The notes under the pieces are model-generated. The model saw only the letters and a program-made list of their open reading frames with translations. It made no database searches and was not told the DNA's origin. Of a DNA stretch of 64,000 nt, positions 11,548 through 24,500 are shown piece by piece. The stretch lies in the NCBI GenBank assembly GCA_023101725.1, contig JALJCO010013695.1, positions 1 through 64,000 of the forward strand, read 5' to 3'. Position numbers and translations under genes: made by a program. This stretch comes from Atherinomorus stipes. Lineage: Eukaryota; Chordata; Actinopteri; Atheriniformes; Atherinidae. How positions within the stretch are numbered: the stretch's first letter is position 1; each line of letters begins with the position of its first letter.

Positions 11548-11733
11548 CCCTGCGGGGAAATCAGGGCTCTGCATTTCAGAGCAGGGGGCTGTTACCCCCC
11601 ACCAGCTGCCCCCCGGGCCTTGCTCAGGGGTCCACAGTGGTTCACCTAAGGGTCGTGTCAGGGACTTGAACCCGGGTCTTCCGCGCCAAAGCCCACGACG
11701 CTGCCACTAGGCCACCCACTCCCAAGTTTATTC
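11548..11733 (-). mobile_element. tRNA-derived SINE-like element
   Basis: On the minus strand there is a tRNA-like head with an A-box-like GTGGCCTAGTGG (about 11710-11722) and a B box GGGTTCAAGTCCC (about 11663-11675), the internal RNA polymerase III promoter. A body with CCTGAGCAAGGCCCGGGGGG follows, as in several fish SINEs. It is not a functional tRNA: the cloverleaf is not closed. SINE family not determined. Confidence 0.6.
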
Positions 11734-12215
11734 CAAGAGATGAAAATTTAAGTTGTAACAAAGTGAAAAAAAAGTTTGTAATGAATTATATTTTTACTTT
11801 GCATCAAAGCAATTTTTTTGTTTTAAGGTAATAGATTTATTTCCATTACATCAAAATTTACAGTTTCAACCAAACCATAAATGTAGTTTGAGAAAAACTA
11901 ATAAATTTAGTTGTAAGAGATTACAGCAATTTTTTTTTTTTAGGTTGATCCAAAGTCTAATTTTTTTCAGTGTAGAAATAATCCCGGTGTGACTGGTACT
12001 ATCCTGTTTAACCAGAGTATTTAAACAGGAAACGTCACAGACAGAATAATTGCATCATCTCCAACGACAGCAAAATGTTTCTCATGTTTAATAAAATCAT
12101 CTACTTTCATTCATATCAACACAATACTGATTTTAAGTGTACAGTGTACAGAAGTGTACAGACTTCATGTTGCTGAGTAGCTACAGTCCTGATGCACACG
12201 CGATAACTGTATAAA

Positions 12216-12287
<72 letters not shown>
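12216..12287. repeat. (AT)n microsatellite
   Basis: An uninterrupted TA dinucleotide run of about 70 bp. Confidence 0.97.
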
Positions 12288-12289
<2 letters not shown>

Positions 12290-12359
12290 AAATTATTTGT
12301 TTTGAATTCCTGACAAAGTGGTTTAGTATATTTGAGGTTGGACATTTACCAGATTGCTG

Positions 12360-13060
12360 TCCTTTATGTTGCAGCTAACAGGTAAAACGTCTCTAATCAC
12401 GTAGGACGAGTTCATGTCTCTGAACTCTGAACTGGCCGTAAATGACGGGATCAGATCTGAACAACGTTCAGCAGCTTTCAGCCAAATAAATGCAAATGCA
12501 GCAACATCCTCCATCCTGCAGATCCTCCATCCTGCAGATCCTCCATCCTGCAGATCCTCCATCCTGCAGATCCTCCATCCTGCAGATCCTCCTTCCTGCA
12601 GATCCTCCATCCTGCAGATCCTCCATCCTGCAGATCCTCCATCCTGCAGATCCTCCATCCTGCAGATCCTCCTTCCTGCAGATCCTCCTTCCTGCAGATC
12701 CTCCATCCTGCAGATCCTCCATCCTGCAGATCCTCCATCCTGCAGATCCTCCATCCTGCAGATCCTCCTTCCTGCAGATCCTCCTTCCTGCAGATCCTCC
12801 ATCCTGCAGATCCTCCATCCTGCAGATCCTCCATCCTGCAGATCCTCCTTCCTGCAGATCCTCCATCCTGCAGATCCTCCGTCCTGCAGATCCTCCGTCC
12901 TGCAGATCCTCCATCCTGCAGATCCTCCATCCTGCAGATCCTCCATCCTGCAGATCCTCCATCCTGCAGATCCTCCATCCTGCAGATCCTCCATCCTGCA
13001 GATCCTCCATCCTGCAGTCTTAGCTGGTGACCTCGTCCATTTTGGCTGCTGCTTTTATGG
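12360..13060 (-). repeat. Dispersed repeat hosting a 16-bp minisatellite
   Basis: The minus-strand sequence on both sides of the array (AAGACTGCAG before; GGAGGATGTTGCTGCATTTG, then ATTTATTTGGCTGAAAG after) matches the + strand at 44930-45020, where the array is absent. Outer boundaries are uncertain. Confidence 0.65.
12506..13017. repeat. 16-bp minisatellite, about 32 units
   Basis: Tandem ATCCTGCAGATCCTCC with few variants (ATCC/TTCC/GTCC). 512 bp is exactly 32 periods. The long ILQILHPADPPSCRSS-type frames it generates repeat every 16 codons and are artefacts. Confidence 0.95.
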
Positions 13061-13495
13061 CTCCTCGACAACTTGTGCGTCTGACTTCATGGTCAGATGC
13101 CACCAGACAGATGCGTGTCATACGCTCCCGTGCTGGTCTCACGGTTTGGTGCGAGTCATTCGGTCTGACGCGCGTCTGTACGTCCAGCTTTTGTCCGCTT
13201 TGGCGCTTCATACGCAGTCGGTCTGAGCGAGCCTGGTAAGCTCGTTATAACTCGGCGGAATTAATAATCAGCGTGAGAAATGGCGTGTGAGGCGTGTGAA
13301 GTCGTACAAACGCGTGTCACACGCTCAGTGCGTGAGACTTGAGAGCGCTGGCAGAAAGTCAGAAATGCCAGTTTGGGTTTGGTTTTCTCACAGAAATATG
13401 TCACACGAACATTTAAACATGAAAAACAGGATTTCCATGGAAGAAAACATCCAGAAACAGCAGATCTGCACAAGAACGTGTTCTAACGAGGAACC
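13018..13495. other. Downstream flank of top3b
   Basis: CpG-containing sequence with several TACGC/GCGTGT motifs (13100-13330), downstream of the gene. No second gene recognised. Confidence 0.4.
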
Positions 13496-13501
13496 TTTAA
13501 T
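13496..13501 (-). terminator. Candidate top3b poly(A) signal (ATTAAA)
   Basis: TTTAAT on the + strand reads ATTAAA on the minus strand, about 40 bp past the stop codon. No closer AATAAA is visible. It is the commonest variant signal, but this would give a very short 3' UTR; a more distal site is possible. Confidence 0.3.
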
Positions 13502-13539
13502 GAACATCTCCATCTTGTACACCAGACAGGACGCAGCAG

Positions 13540-13812
13540 CTATACGAAGTACGCCGCCAAGGCAGCCATTTTATCTTTAGGTTTTCTAGGGTTGCCACGG
13601 CGCCCCCTGCCTCGGCCCTTCCCTCCACGCCTCGCGGCCCCCCCTCGGTGTCTCATGGTGGCGTGCTTGAGCTCCACTAAGTCCTGGAAGACCTGGTCAC
13701 AGAAAACACAGCCGGTGTGCTGCGTGTCGCCGGCCGGCAGGGGGGTCCGGGTCTTGTTGAAGTCCACCAGCACCAGAGAGGCGTCGCACACGTTGCAGCT
13801 GTCCTGGGCCAC
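13540..13812 (-). CDS. top3b: top3b last coding exon (RGG tail and stop)
   Basis: Acceptor CAG|GTGGCCCAGG at 13812; 90 codons plus TAG at 13540-13542. It encodes the last zinc-finger half ([15 protein letters not shown] ... [16 protein letters not shown]), an Arg/Gly-rich tail ([20 protein letters not shown]) used in RNA and TDRD3/FMRP-related binding in the family, and the conserved [12 protein letters not shown] end. The intron before it is only 67 bp. Confidence 0.97.
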   Translation of the reverse strand: MAQDSCNVCDASLVLVDFNKTRTPLPAGDTQHTGCVFCDQVFQDLVELKHATMRHRGGAARRGGKGRGRGRRGNPRKPKDKMAALAAYFV

Positions 13813-16800
13813 CTGGAACGACACACAAAGCTGCAGGAGGGAAACCACATCTCTGCTCGTGGGGGGGGCGGGTTCTTACCTGCACTTTGTGTGCGTGCTC
13901 AAAAAAATGCACCACCACGTTGCAGCGGTTGCAGGCCATCCTCCACTTGGGCCCGGACGTGGGATCCAGCACCAGGACGCCGCTGTCACACTCCACACAC
14001 TGCCCGATGCCCAGAGAGTTGAGGGAGTGCTGGCAGGACGGGTGGGTGCACTCGTTGCACCCCATGCCTGCAAACGAAGACGGCAAACTGAGTCCCAGCC
14101 GTCAGCCAATGAGCTCGCACCTCACATCCACAGCTGACCGCTCACACGTCTAGAGGAAATGAAGCACAACCTGACCCCAAACAGCCCTCGGTCATCCTGA
14201 AGTCAGCGGTACGTGGACGTGGACGTGTACGTGTACGTAAGACATCAACGGTCAACGGCAGAAAAATGTGACATTTAAAACTGGGTTTCTATTCATGTAA
14301 TCGCTGCTCTAGAACAGCTGATACAGGTTTATTTTCTTAGAATGAGTCATTTATTTCTACTTGCTGGGGGGTGCACATATGGAGGCTGCCATATTTGTTC
14401 CCCAATTTTTACTACGGTGTTCCTGAATGGACAAAACAATGTGGGTGAAGTGAGAACTCTGAACTTTAAAGTTGTACTTCCATGGTCATTTCATTAATAT
14501 TTCTGTGGTCTCCATTATTATTGAATGCATTCTGCATCGTTTCTGTTTAAAAAAACCTTCTGGTATCTTTGTATCCAGCTGTATTTGTATACTAGAAGAG
14601 AGGCTTGTGGTCCAACGGCAGCTTTTCCGGGTCCTTCTCATGAATTTCCGTCTGATTGGCTGCCTCCCATCAGTGTATGAAGGAAGCTCCGCCCTCCGCT
14701 CTTATTTTGTTACAGACAGGAAATAGAGCCGACAAACAAGTTTGTTCCGCCATGCTAACAAACAGTTAGCTAATTAGCTTCTCAACTCCGAAGTTACATT
14801 CGTGCCGTCTTTACTTCTAATGTGTAGTGGAGGGTTACCTGCCTTCCAATGGACAGATAGAAACCCCACGTGGGATACGCTATTTGCAATGTGACGTAGA
14901 AGTGCGAGGCTGTTCCCGATTAGCTCTTTTCTTCGTATTGTTTCTGTGATGAGGAAGCACAGCCGACTGGGGGGAACGCAACGCTAGCAAGTCAGCATGT
15001 GTAAGTAAACAAGGGGAAACCCTCCGTATTTCAGAAGGAGCAAGTTAAACGGGTTTTCAGTGGAAGGTGGCCTTTAAAGCTGCTGTAGCAGCTTTGTTTA
15101 ATGGGAGTTAGAGACTGTTTGGGATCAGTAACGCCTTAAAGGAATATTCCACCCACAGAATGATGTAACTTTATCTTCCGCTTCCCCTCATGCTGAGCAA
15201 GACTCTGCAGCACTTTAATATCTCAAATGCAGCCGGCGATCAGGAAGGCTTCTCGTTTCCCCCCAACTTTCATATAATGGAGTTCACCGGGGTCCGAGCC
15301 AAAAAGGTCCATAAAAGTCCACAAAAACTTGTCAATATTCCTCCATACTGCTCGTCCAATGAAATCCACGTGTCCTGAGTGGGTAGCATCCAGAATTTAC
15401 TGGAAACAACCGGATTTAGTAGATTTTTAGAGTCTAAACATCCTTCTCCTGCAAGCACGCCAATGCGTGTTCACGAAACTATGGAAGCCGCGGTAGACGA
15501 GATCACGCGTTCTCTTTCTCTTTCTAAATCAACCCCTCTTGGACCCTCTTGTGTTTGTCCCGGTTTGTCTGCAGCTCTGTCGCTCTTAGCACAATGTGAA
15601 CAGCGAATTTCTTCTTCAATGCTTGTATTATCGGCAGAGTAGGCTCTGAACGCTGAGGCTTCCGTAGTTTCGTGAATGCACTTATGCATGCTTTGTGAAA
15701 GTAAGATGTAGTACAGTTTAGGCTCTAAAAAACTACTAAATGATGGTTTCCAGTAAATTCTGGACGCTACCCACTCAGGACACTTGGATTAGATTGGACG
15801 AGCAGTATGGAGGAATATTGACAAGTTTTTGTGGACTTTTATGGACCTTTTTGGCTCGGACCCCAGTGAACTCCATTATATGAAAGTTGGGGGGAAACGA
15901 GAAGCCTTCCTGATCGCCGGCTGCATTTGAGATATTAAAAAAGTGCTGCAGAGTCTTTCTCACCATGAGGGGAAGTGGAAAATAAAGTTACATCATTCTG
16001 TGGGTGGAATGTTCCTTTAAAAGACATAAAAGTAGCTCCTCATCGTCCAGTCAAAGATACACCTGAGATACTGGATCCACTCACACATGAAAACATATTT
16101 ATATCTGGGAGAGTTTTGGCCACTAACAGCCACCATACATTCACAACAGTGCTGGAATATGAAGTTATCTGAAAGAAAACATCTTTTCTTTTAAATACCA
16201 ATCTTTACCACTAGATGTCAGTAATTCTTACAGACTGTACCTTTAAGGACAGACTGATACATCAGCTGGCTGATATTTAAGTTTTAGGCCAATATTTCTG
16301 TTTTCTGCTGGTATCTGCATCAGCCAATATGTAGGGTGTGTTAGCAAATACTCGGTATAATTTACAGACATTTTATACACATATACAGTCGTCCTCAAAA
16401 CGATTCACACCCTCCACTGAAAGAAAAGGCTCAATTCACAACAGTAATTCAAATAACAAGGAACTAAAGAAACTAATAATAAAAAAAATGTACAAAATTA
16501 TAATTTAGTGAAATAAATTATTGCTTTTGAATTGTGGTAGGAAATAATAATTTAAAAAAAGAAACAAACAGATCTGTCCGAGACACATCAGAGCATCTTT
16601 CCCATGAACATGGACCAACATGCCTATCGGCAGGTGCAGACGTCTGATTGGACGTTACAGAAACACCTGATTGCAGTGACTGGCTCAAAGGCCCAATCCC
16701 AAACCGGCCCCTAAACACTGCCCCTCCGTTTGCACGTTCCCGCGGAGGCTCTGCCATATTAAGGGCCGTCCCAAACCGCGTAGGGTGGGGGGCGAGTGGA

Positions 16801-18525
16801 CTGTTGAGCCCTGAATCCGAACTTTGCAGCGGGTGAAACGGCTAAATGGAGGAGGACACAGTCATGTTCCACACGTGTCCTGCACGCTTAACAATACTGA
16901 CAGAAAAAAATGAATGAGTTACTTTACGGGGGAAAAAGTGACGACAGGAGCAGGAAAAGAGGATTATCATTCTCTGATTGGCACAATAATAATAGTAGTA
17001 ATAATAACAATAATGATAAATGATAATTAGTAATAATAATAATGATAATTAATCCTATTTGTAAGGATAATAATTGAATCATTTATTTAATTGCTTACGA
17101 TCATGATTATTATTACTTATTTAAAATAAAACATTGTTCTTTACACGAGTGAGAGTTATTTTAACACAGATTTATTTGACAGGGCGCGTTTGTGTTGCCA
17201 TGGCGATGACTGCTTTCCTTTTCCAGTGGAGGGAGGAGGGCATCTCATTCTCATTTACACCCTCCACCTCCAATCACAGCGCCCCCACATCTTATTTCAC
17301 TGACAGATTTTTTTCCTTCTTTAAAGTTATACCGTGTAACTTTTGACTCTGACATTAAGCCTAAAATGAGCAGTATTAGATGATCTTTCGGGCCAATATA
17401 CAGTGACTGACGCGTGTCAGCACTCTGAGCGGGCTGCCCTCGGCAGAAACCAGACATCGTAACTTTGGAGAGGCGGGCCGTCGATGAAAGTGCCGTAAAA
17501 CAAGTTGCTTTACGGCTCCTCATAGATAAACCATACAGTCTATGAGATAAACACAGAAAGCTGTACTTGTGCTACTTTCTCTCATTGCTCGAAGTTTAGT
17601 CATGGCGGAACAAAGTAAAAAGATGAAAGTGATGTCTGAGCAGGTCAGATCAAAAACACGAGTGGACGTTGGAAAAGAATTCAGTCGTTGGAGATATAAG
17701 TGTGGAAGCTAAACCCCATCTCTGTTTGCCACCGTATCATTAGACTGGTAAGTAAGTTTGTCTGTTGTGTAAACATACGAGAATGTGATGCTTTTCTTTT
17801 TTTTTCACTCAGCGTTTATCCAAAACAACGTCAATCAGAGCCGTATGAGCTGCCGATAGTTTCCTGTTAGCGAAACACGGCTGGAATTACTATAGACAAA
17901 AGCTAACGTGACTCCCTAAACATTTTGTGCAATTGTGGCTGGTTTGCAGCAATAAATGCGTCTCTGTAATTCATATAAATATCAAAGCAGTAACGGAGCG
18001 ATCTGCAGTTTGCTTGGTTTAGTTGTGTGGTTTTCATACGCTGTTCAGAAGGAAGCAGAGCCACTGTAATGTCCCGTAAGCTGAGCTAATCCAGACGTTC
18101 TCATAGAAAACGTGAGCTAATCCAGACGTTTTCAGAACAAACATGAGTTTTGCCAAAGTTACGACTTCATTCAGTGCACAAAACTACAACTTGGTTTTGT
18201 GGCCGGTTTTGATTGCGCATTTATCTTTGCATTGTGCGTTTGTGTGTGTGATGTTTCAGCTATGTAAACATGTAATTGGAAACAGTTAGAGGCGCATACC
18301 TGCGCCAGGGGCAGATCCTCCAATAGTGAAAAATCCTTTAGGAAATTCTTGAATCTGATGGACTCGTTTGTTTCAATATCCAAACACGGGAGAGGAGATT
18401 TAAATTTGCGTCATTGCCGTGAGACCTGTTAGACGTTGGCGCTGTTGCAGGTTTAGCGCTCCTAGTGGCCAAAAGTTACACGGTATAACTTTAAATGGAA
18501 GGTGTGAATTATTTATTCGGACGAC

Positions 18526-18586
<61 letters not shown>

Positions 18587-21500
18587 TACAAGTTTAATCT
18601 TTCTATTTAGTATTTGTTTACAAGTACACCGTTTCTTTTTTATATATTTATTTGAAGTGCTTTGGTCTTTTTTAGATTAAAAGAGTTGTAAAATGACTTT
18701 TTATTGTATCCTTCATTGTATTAATTTGAGTTAAATGCAGTATTGGCTGCAAATATCGGCAGGTTGTATCAGCCATCAGCTGAGACTGATGAGAAAATCG
18801 ATCGTTAGTGAGCATCACTGCCACAGTCTAGATTCAAGTTATCTACATCAATGTCTCATCTTTGATTCCCCTCAGAGAACGGTGCAAAAGAAATATTAAA
18901 AACAAACAAACAAGTAAACAAGCATGATGGGGCTCAGAAGATAAAATGTTGAGCAACACTTTGAGCCAATCACTGCAATCAGGTGTTTCTGTAACGTCCA
19001 ATCAGACGTCTGCACCTGCTGACAGGTATGTTGGTCCATGTTCATGGGAAAGATGGTCTGATGTGTAGGGGACAGGGTTTTTTTTTTATTGTTAGTTCCA
19101 ACCACAGTTCAAAAGCAATGTTTTATTTCTTAAAATTATAATTTTGTAAATTTTTATTTATTATTTGTTTCTTTAGCCTTTTCTTTAATTGGAGGGTGTG
19201 AATAATTGTGAAGACGAGTGGACATGACGCATCTGCTTCAGGCCAAGAGTTTGTGGCAAAAACTGGTGTACTGAACCTTTACTGGTGAATTCCTACATAA
19301 AGACAACTCGTGGGTTCTTTAGAGGTTTCAGTTTGTCAGGAAAAGATCAAACAGGGAAAAGCCTGAATACTCCTGCATGGTTGCTGACAGACAGATGGAC
19401 AGACAGACAGACGGACAGACGGACGGAGGAGGACCACCTTTCTTCATGTCTCTGAACGGAGGGTTGCTGAAGCAGTACGGGCAGAGGGGGTAGCTCTTTC
19501 CCCGGGCTCCAGAGGTCCAGAGCACCAGCTCGAAGTCATCCAGGGGACAGCGCAGCTCCTTGTACAGCTTGATGGCTCCGTTCTGGGGAAGGCTGTAGGT
19601 CTCGTCACAGTGGGAGCAGTGCAGCCTGCTGGGCTTCGCCTGCAAACACATGCGGGACACACTTCAGACCACCGCCCGACCCAGACCGCTGGAGCCGACC
19701 TACACTCCCCCCAGGCCGACTGCAGGCGCTGCTTTCACGGACATCCTTCCAAACCTGCCTGAGAGCAGGTATGTTCACACGGTGCCGAGGAGGAAACACA
19801 CCAGCAGAGATCTTAGAGAAGCTGCTGCTGCCCGTCAGTCTGGAGGAGAGGTCAGGTCCTTTCAGGCTAAAACACACACATTAGTTATATTTCACCTAAC
19901 AAAAACGTTTTTTCAATTCTAGTTTTGGTTAGTTTTAGTTAACTATAATAACCCTGGTTCACACACGTCTGAGTGTAAATAAAAGCAGCTTTCCACATGT
20001 CTTCATCCCGTATTTTATCCCAGCAGATCATCATCAACGGAGACTTTTCACCACTGAAACGCCCCGTTTCATGGAAAATATGAGCTGATGCAGAAACATG
20101 TCTGTAAAAGGGAGTTCCAGGGTGATGTTTCCCATCATGCATCAGCACAGGGTCCACGCCAATGAGCTGGGGTCCAGAGGAGACGGATGGTGGTGGTCCT
20201 GGATCCTGTATGTGGTCCAGACGGATGGTGGTGGTTCTGGATCCTGTATGTGGTCCAGACGGATGGTGGTGGTCCTGGATCCTGTATGTGGTCCAGATGG
20301 ATGGTGGTGGTCCTGGATCCTGTATGTGGTCCAGATGGATGGTGGTGGTCCTGGATCCTGTATGTGGTCCAGATGGATGGTGGTGGTCCTGGATCCTGTA
20401 TGTGGTCCAGACGGATGGTGGTGGTCCTGGATCCTGTATGTGGTCCAGATGGATGGTGGTGGTCCTGGATCCTGTATGTGGTCCAGATGGATGGTGGTGG
20501 TCCTGGATCCTGTATGTGGTCCAGACGGATGGTGGTGGTCCTGGATCCTGTATGTGGTCCAGATGGATGGTGGTGGTCCTGGATCCTGTATGTGGTCCAG
20601 ACGGATGGTGGTGGTCCTGGATCCTGTATGTGGTCCAGACGGATGGTGGTGGTTGTGGATCCTGTTTGTGGTTCAGACGGATGGTAGTGGTCCTGGATCC
20701 TGTATGTGGTCCAGACGGATGCTGGTGGTCCTGGATCCTGTATGTGGTCCAGACGGATGGTGGTGGTTGTGGATCCTGTTTGTGGTTCAGACGGATGGTG
20801 GTGGTTTTGGATCCTGTATGTGGTCCAGACGGATGCTGGTGGTTCTGGATCCTGTATGTGGTCCAGACGGATGCTGGTGGTTGTGGATCCTGTTTGTGGT
20901 CCAGATGGATGGTGGTGGTTCTGGATCCTGTATGTGGTCCAGACGGATGCTGGTGGTTCTGGATCCTGGTCTCATGTGGCTTCTTCTCTGCGTGATGGAT
21001 CTATAACCTGCGTTTGTGGGTTTCAGGATGAACTGTGTTCAGAGGTTTCTGGAATCTTCCTGAGTCCGTCAGTGGTTTCCATCAAAGAATCACGTCTGCT
21101 TTAATGCAGATCAGCAGCATCCAGCCTCGTCCCCGGCACACAGAGACTCCTCCTCATTCTCTCCATCTTCTGATGATGTTCCACTCTGTAGATGGAGGAT
21201 CTTCAAAGTCTGAGCAACATTTTTCTGAACTTGTTCCACAACTTTTAGATCCAGTTTGTCTCAGATTGGTGAACTTCCCTCCATCTGTCCATCTGAGACT
21301 CTGAAAGCTCTAGTCATGTTACTGGTCTGTTCCCAGTTAAACCAGTCATGTTGCTAAGCTGTTCTCAGTTAACCCGATTAGATATTAAAATCTCCTCCTA
21401 TGAGTCTTTTCCACCTTTTGCAGACGTGTTTCTGCATCAGATTCTTATCCAGCTCCTGTTTCTTCTGGACCGGTGAAATGTCAGCTTCACCCTGTCATAT

Positions 21501-24500
21501 GTAGTGATGGAGGAGTTTATCCGGCTCTCTGCAGCGCCCCAACACTTGTGGAATCAGCGCTGTAAACAAGTTAAAGTCTTCAATATGTTGGGTAAACAGC
21601 TGAAGGAAGACCTGTGACAATGAGCAAAAACTTTCATGATGCTGGCTGACACCAGAGCGAGTCTGCACCGACCCGGTCCACGTTCCCGGCCCTCACAGAG
21701 CCACGTCTGCATGCACACGTCACCAGAAAGCTCCGCTGCACGGCCACCAAGCATCCTTTCAGACACAGAACAGCTCATGATTCATTCATGAAGCTGAAAG
21801 AGGTTCCCTCTCTAATGGAAATGGTAATTACGGAGTCCTGCCAGCCAAACTCTGAAGGTTGGACCTCAGTAGTCTGACATCATCTGGTCCATGAAAGCAC
21901 ATCAGCAGCGTTCTGCTCATTTAAAACAGACTAAACAGGATGTGTGACGGCACACGGCGCTGCCCGAGTCCAGACGGCAGGAAACATGACTAGTACCAGA
22001 ACACGGACGGGACGGAGACGTGAGCCAACAGGAGCCCAGACTTCCAGACGCTGAAGGCCGCCACGTTCCTCCTGCATCATGAGGCGTGTTCGGACAGAGA
22101 GGTTCTAGATCAGAGAGGTTCTAGGATCAGAGAGGTTCTAGGATCAGAGAGGATCTAGGATCAGAGAGGTTCTAGATCAGAGAGGGTCTAGAATCAGAGA
22201 GGTTCTAGGATCAGAGAGGGTCTAGGATCAGAGAGGGTCTACGATCAGAGAGGATCTAGATCAGAGAGGTTCTAGATCAGAGAGGGTCTAGGATCAGAGA
22301 GGGTCTACGATCAGAGAGGATCTAGATCAGAGAGGTTCTAGATCAGAGAGGGTCTAGGATCAGAGAGGGTCTAGATCAGAGAGGTTCTAGATCAGAGAGG
22401 GTCTAGGATCAGAGAGGTTCTAGGATCAGAGAGGGTCTAGGATCAGAGAGGATCTAGATCAGAGAGGTTCTAGGATCAGAGAGGTTCTAGGATCAGAGAG
22501 AGTCTAGGATCAGAAAGGATCTAGGATCAGAGAGGGTCTAGGATCAGAGAGGGTCTAGATTAGAGAGGGTCTAGGATCAGAGAGGATCTAGATCAGAGAG
22601 GGTCTAGGATCAGAGAGGATCTAGATCAGAGAGGTTCTAGGATCAGAGAGGATCTAGATCAGAGAGGGTCTAGATCAGAGAGGTTCTAGGATCAGAGAGG
22701 GTCTAGGATCAGAGAGGTTCTAGGATCAGAGAGAGTCTAGGATCAGAGAAGGATCTAGGATCAGAGAGGGTCTAGGATCAGAGAGGGTCTAGGATCAGAG
22801 AGGGTCTAGGATCAGAGAGGATCTAGGATCAGAGAGGGTCTAGGATCAGAGAGGTTCTGGGATCAGAGAGGTTCTAGGATCAGAGAGGGTCTAGGATCAG
22901 AGAGGTTCTAGATCAGAGAGGGTCTAGGATCAGAGAGGTTCTAGGATCAGAGAGGTTCTAGATCAGAGAGGGTCTAGGATCAGAGAGGATCTAGGATCAG
23001 AGAGGATCTAGGATCAGAGAGGGTCTAGGATCAGAGAGGATCTAGGATCAGAGAGGGTCTAGGATCAGAGAGGATCTAGGATCAGAGAGGTTCTAGGATC
23101 AGAGAGGTTCTAGATCAGAGAGGGTCTAGGATCAGAGAGGTTCTAGATCAGAGAGGGTCTACATCAGAGAGGGTCTAGGATCAGAGAGGTTCTAGATCAG
23201 AGAGGGTCTAGGATCAGAGAGGGTCTAGGATCAGAGAGGATCTAGGATCAGAGAGGATCTAGGATCAGAGAGGGTCTAGGATCAGAGAGGTTCTAGGATC
23301 AGAGAGGGTCTAGGATCAGAGAGGTTCTAGGATCAGAGAGGGTCTACGATCAGAAAGGGTCTAGGATCAGAGAGGATCTAGGATCAGAGAGGGTCTAGGA
23401 TCAGAGAGGTTCTAGGATCAGAGAGGATCTAGGATCAGAGAGGATCTAGGATCAGAGAGGGTCTAGGATCAGAGAGGATCTAGGATCAGAGAGGTTCTAG
23501 GATCAGAGAGGATCTAGGATCAGAGAGGGTCTAGGATCAGAGAGGTTCTAGGATCAGAGAGGATCTAGGATCAGAGAGGGTCTAGGATCAGAGAGGATCT
23601 AGGATCAGAGAGGGTCTAGGATCAGAGAGGCTCTAGGATCAGAGAGGATCTAGGATCAGAGAGGGTCTACGATCAGAGAGGCTCTAGGATCAGAGAGGGT
23701 CTAGGATCAGAGAGGTTCTAGATCAAAGAGGGTCTAGGATCAGAGAGGTTCTAGGATCAGTTCCTAGAACTCCCCGTCTGGAGTTTAGTTATCAGAACTA
23801 GCTTCCCCATCAGTCTGCGTTGGAACATGATGGAGGACCTTGATAGGAAACATGTTTGACACAATCGTCTGAGACAGAGACATTTATGCCCCAGATCATC
23901 TGATACAAACCTGAGGTTTCTCATCTCTTTTATTCAAAGCTGTTATAAAGCTGCTTACCAGCTTTCATCATCACGCTCATATGCATAGATATCTATATAC
24001 ACTCCTCACAAAAAGTTAGGGATATTCAACTTTTGGTTTTTAGAGAACAGAATGATGCAGAATAAATATTTAACCATTGAACATTGTACATGTGCATTGA
24101 AAAGTTTAGAGACAGTTTAATTCAGTTCACCTGGAAAGGCTGTAGTGGATTTTAGCGTCATTCTGACATCATACAAAAAAGCCAAATATCCTTAACTTTT
24201 TGTGAGAAGTGTAATTGCTAGATCTCTTATGGTGGCTTGCTGAACGGCCATCTTACCACAGGCAGCTCTCTCTCAGACTTCTGGCTTCTGAATGAAGGAG
24301 ATGATCTCCATAAGCGCAAATGATCATATTTCACTGAAATCTTGACAGATTTACATATGGTTTGGTTACTTACAAACGTTATTAATGTGGCTATAACTCT
24401 GATGCTTCAACATGTTGAAGCTACAGCATTTCTTTTCGAAAAACGACTTAATCATGTAGCACAGTTGTGCACCACAGCTTATATAGCTAGCCTAGTTGCA

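Larger units (their letters stand above)
16386..19224. repeat. Long inverted-repeat pair (arms about 16386-16690 and 18890-19224)
   Basis: The left arm starts CGTCCTCAAAACGATTCACA and reaches TGATTGCAGTGACTGGCTCA. The right arm is its inverse, from TGAGCCAATCACTGCAATCA to ATTGTGAAGACGAG. Both arms contain CACACCCTCCA and CCAACATGCC/ACATACC-type blocks. They could be the ends of one DNA transposon whose middle now contains a TTAA element, or two inverted insertions. Confidence 0.65.

Noticed and set aside
11640..11730. tRNA gene
   Set aside because: Internal A and B boxes are present but the acceptor and anticodon stems do not close; better explained as a SINE head.
12323..13226. 180-270-codon frames on both strands
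   Set aside because: By-product of the 16-bp array.
20098..21104. Trp/Val-rich frames of up to 302 codons
   Set aside because: By-product of the 38-bp minisatellite; identical peptides appear in all three frames.
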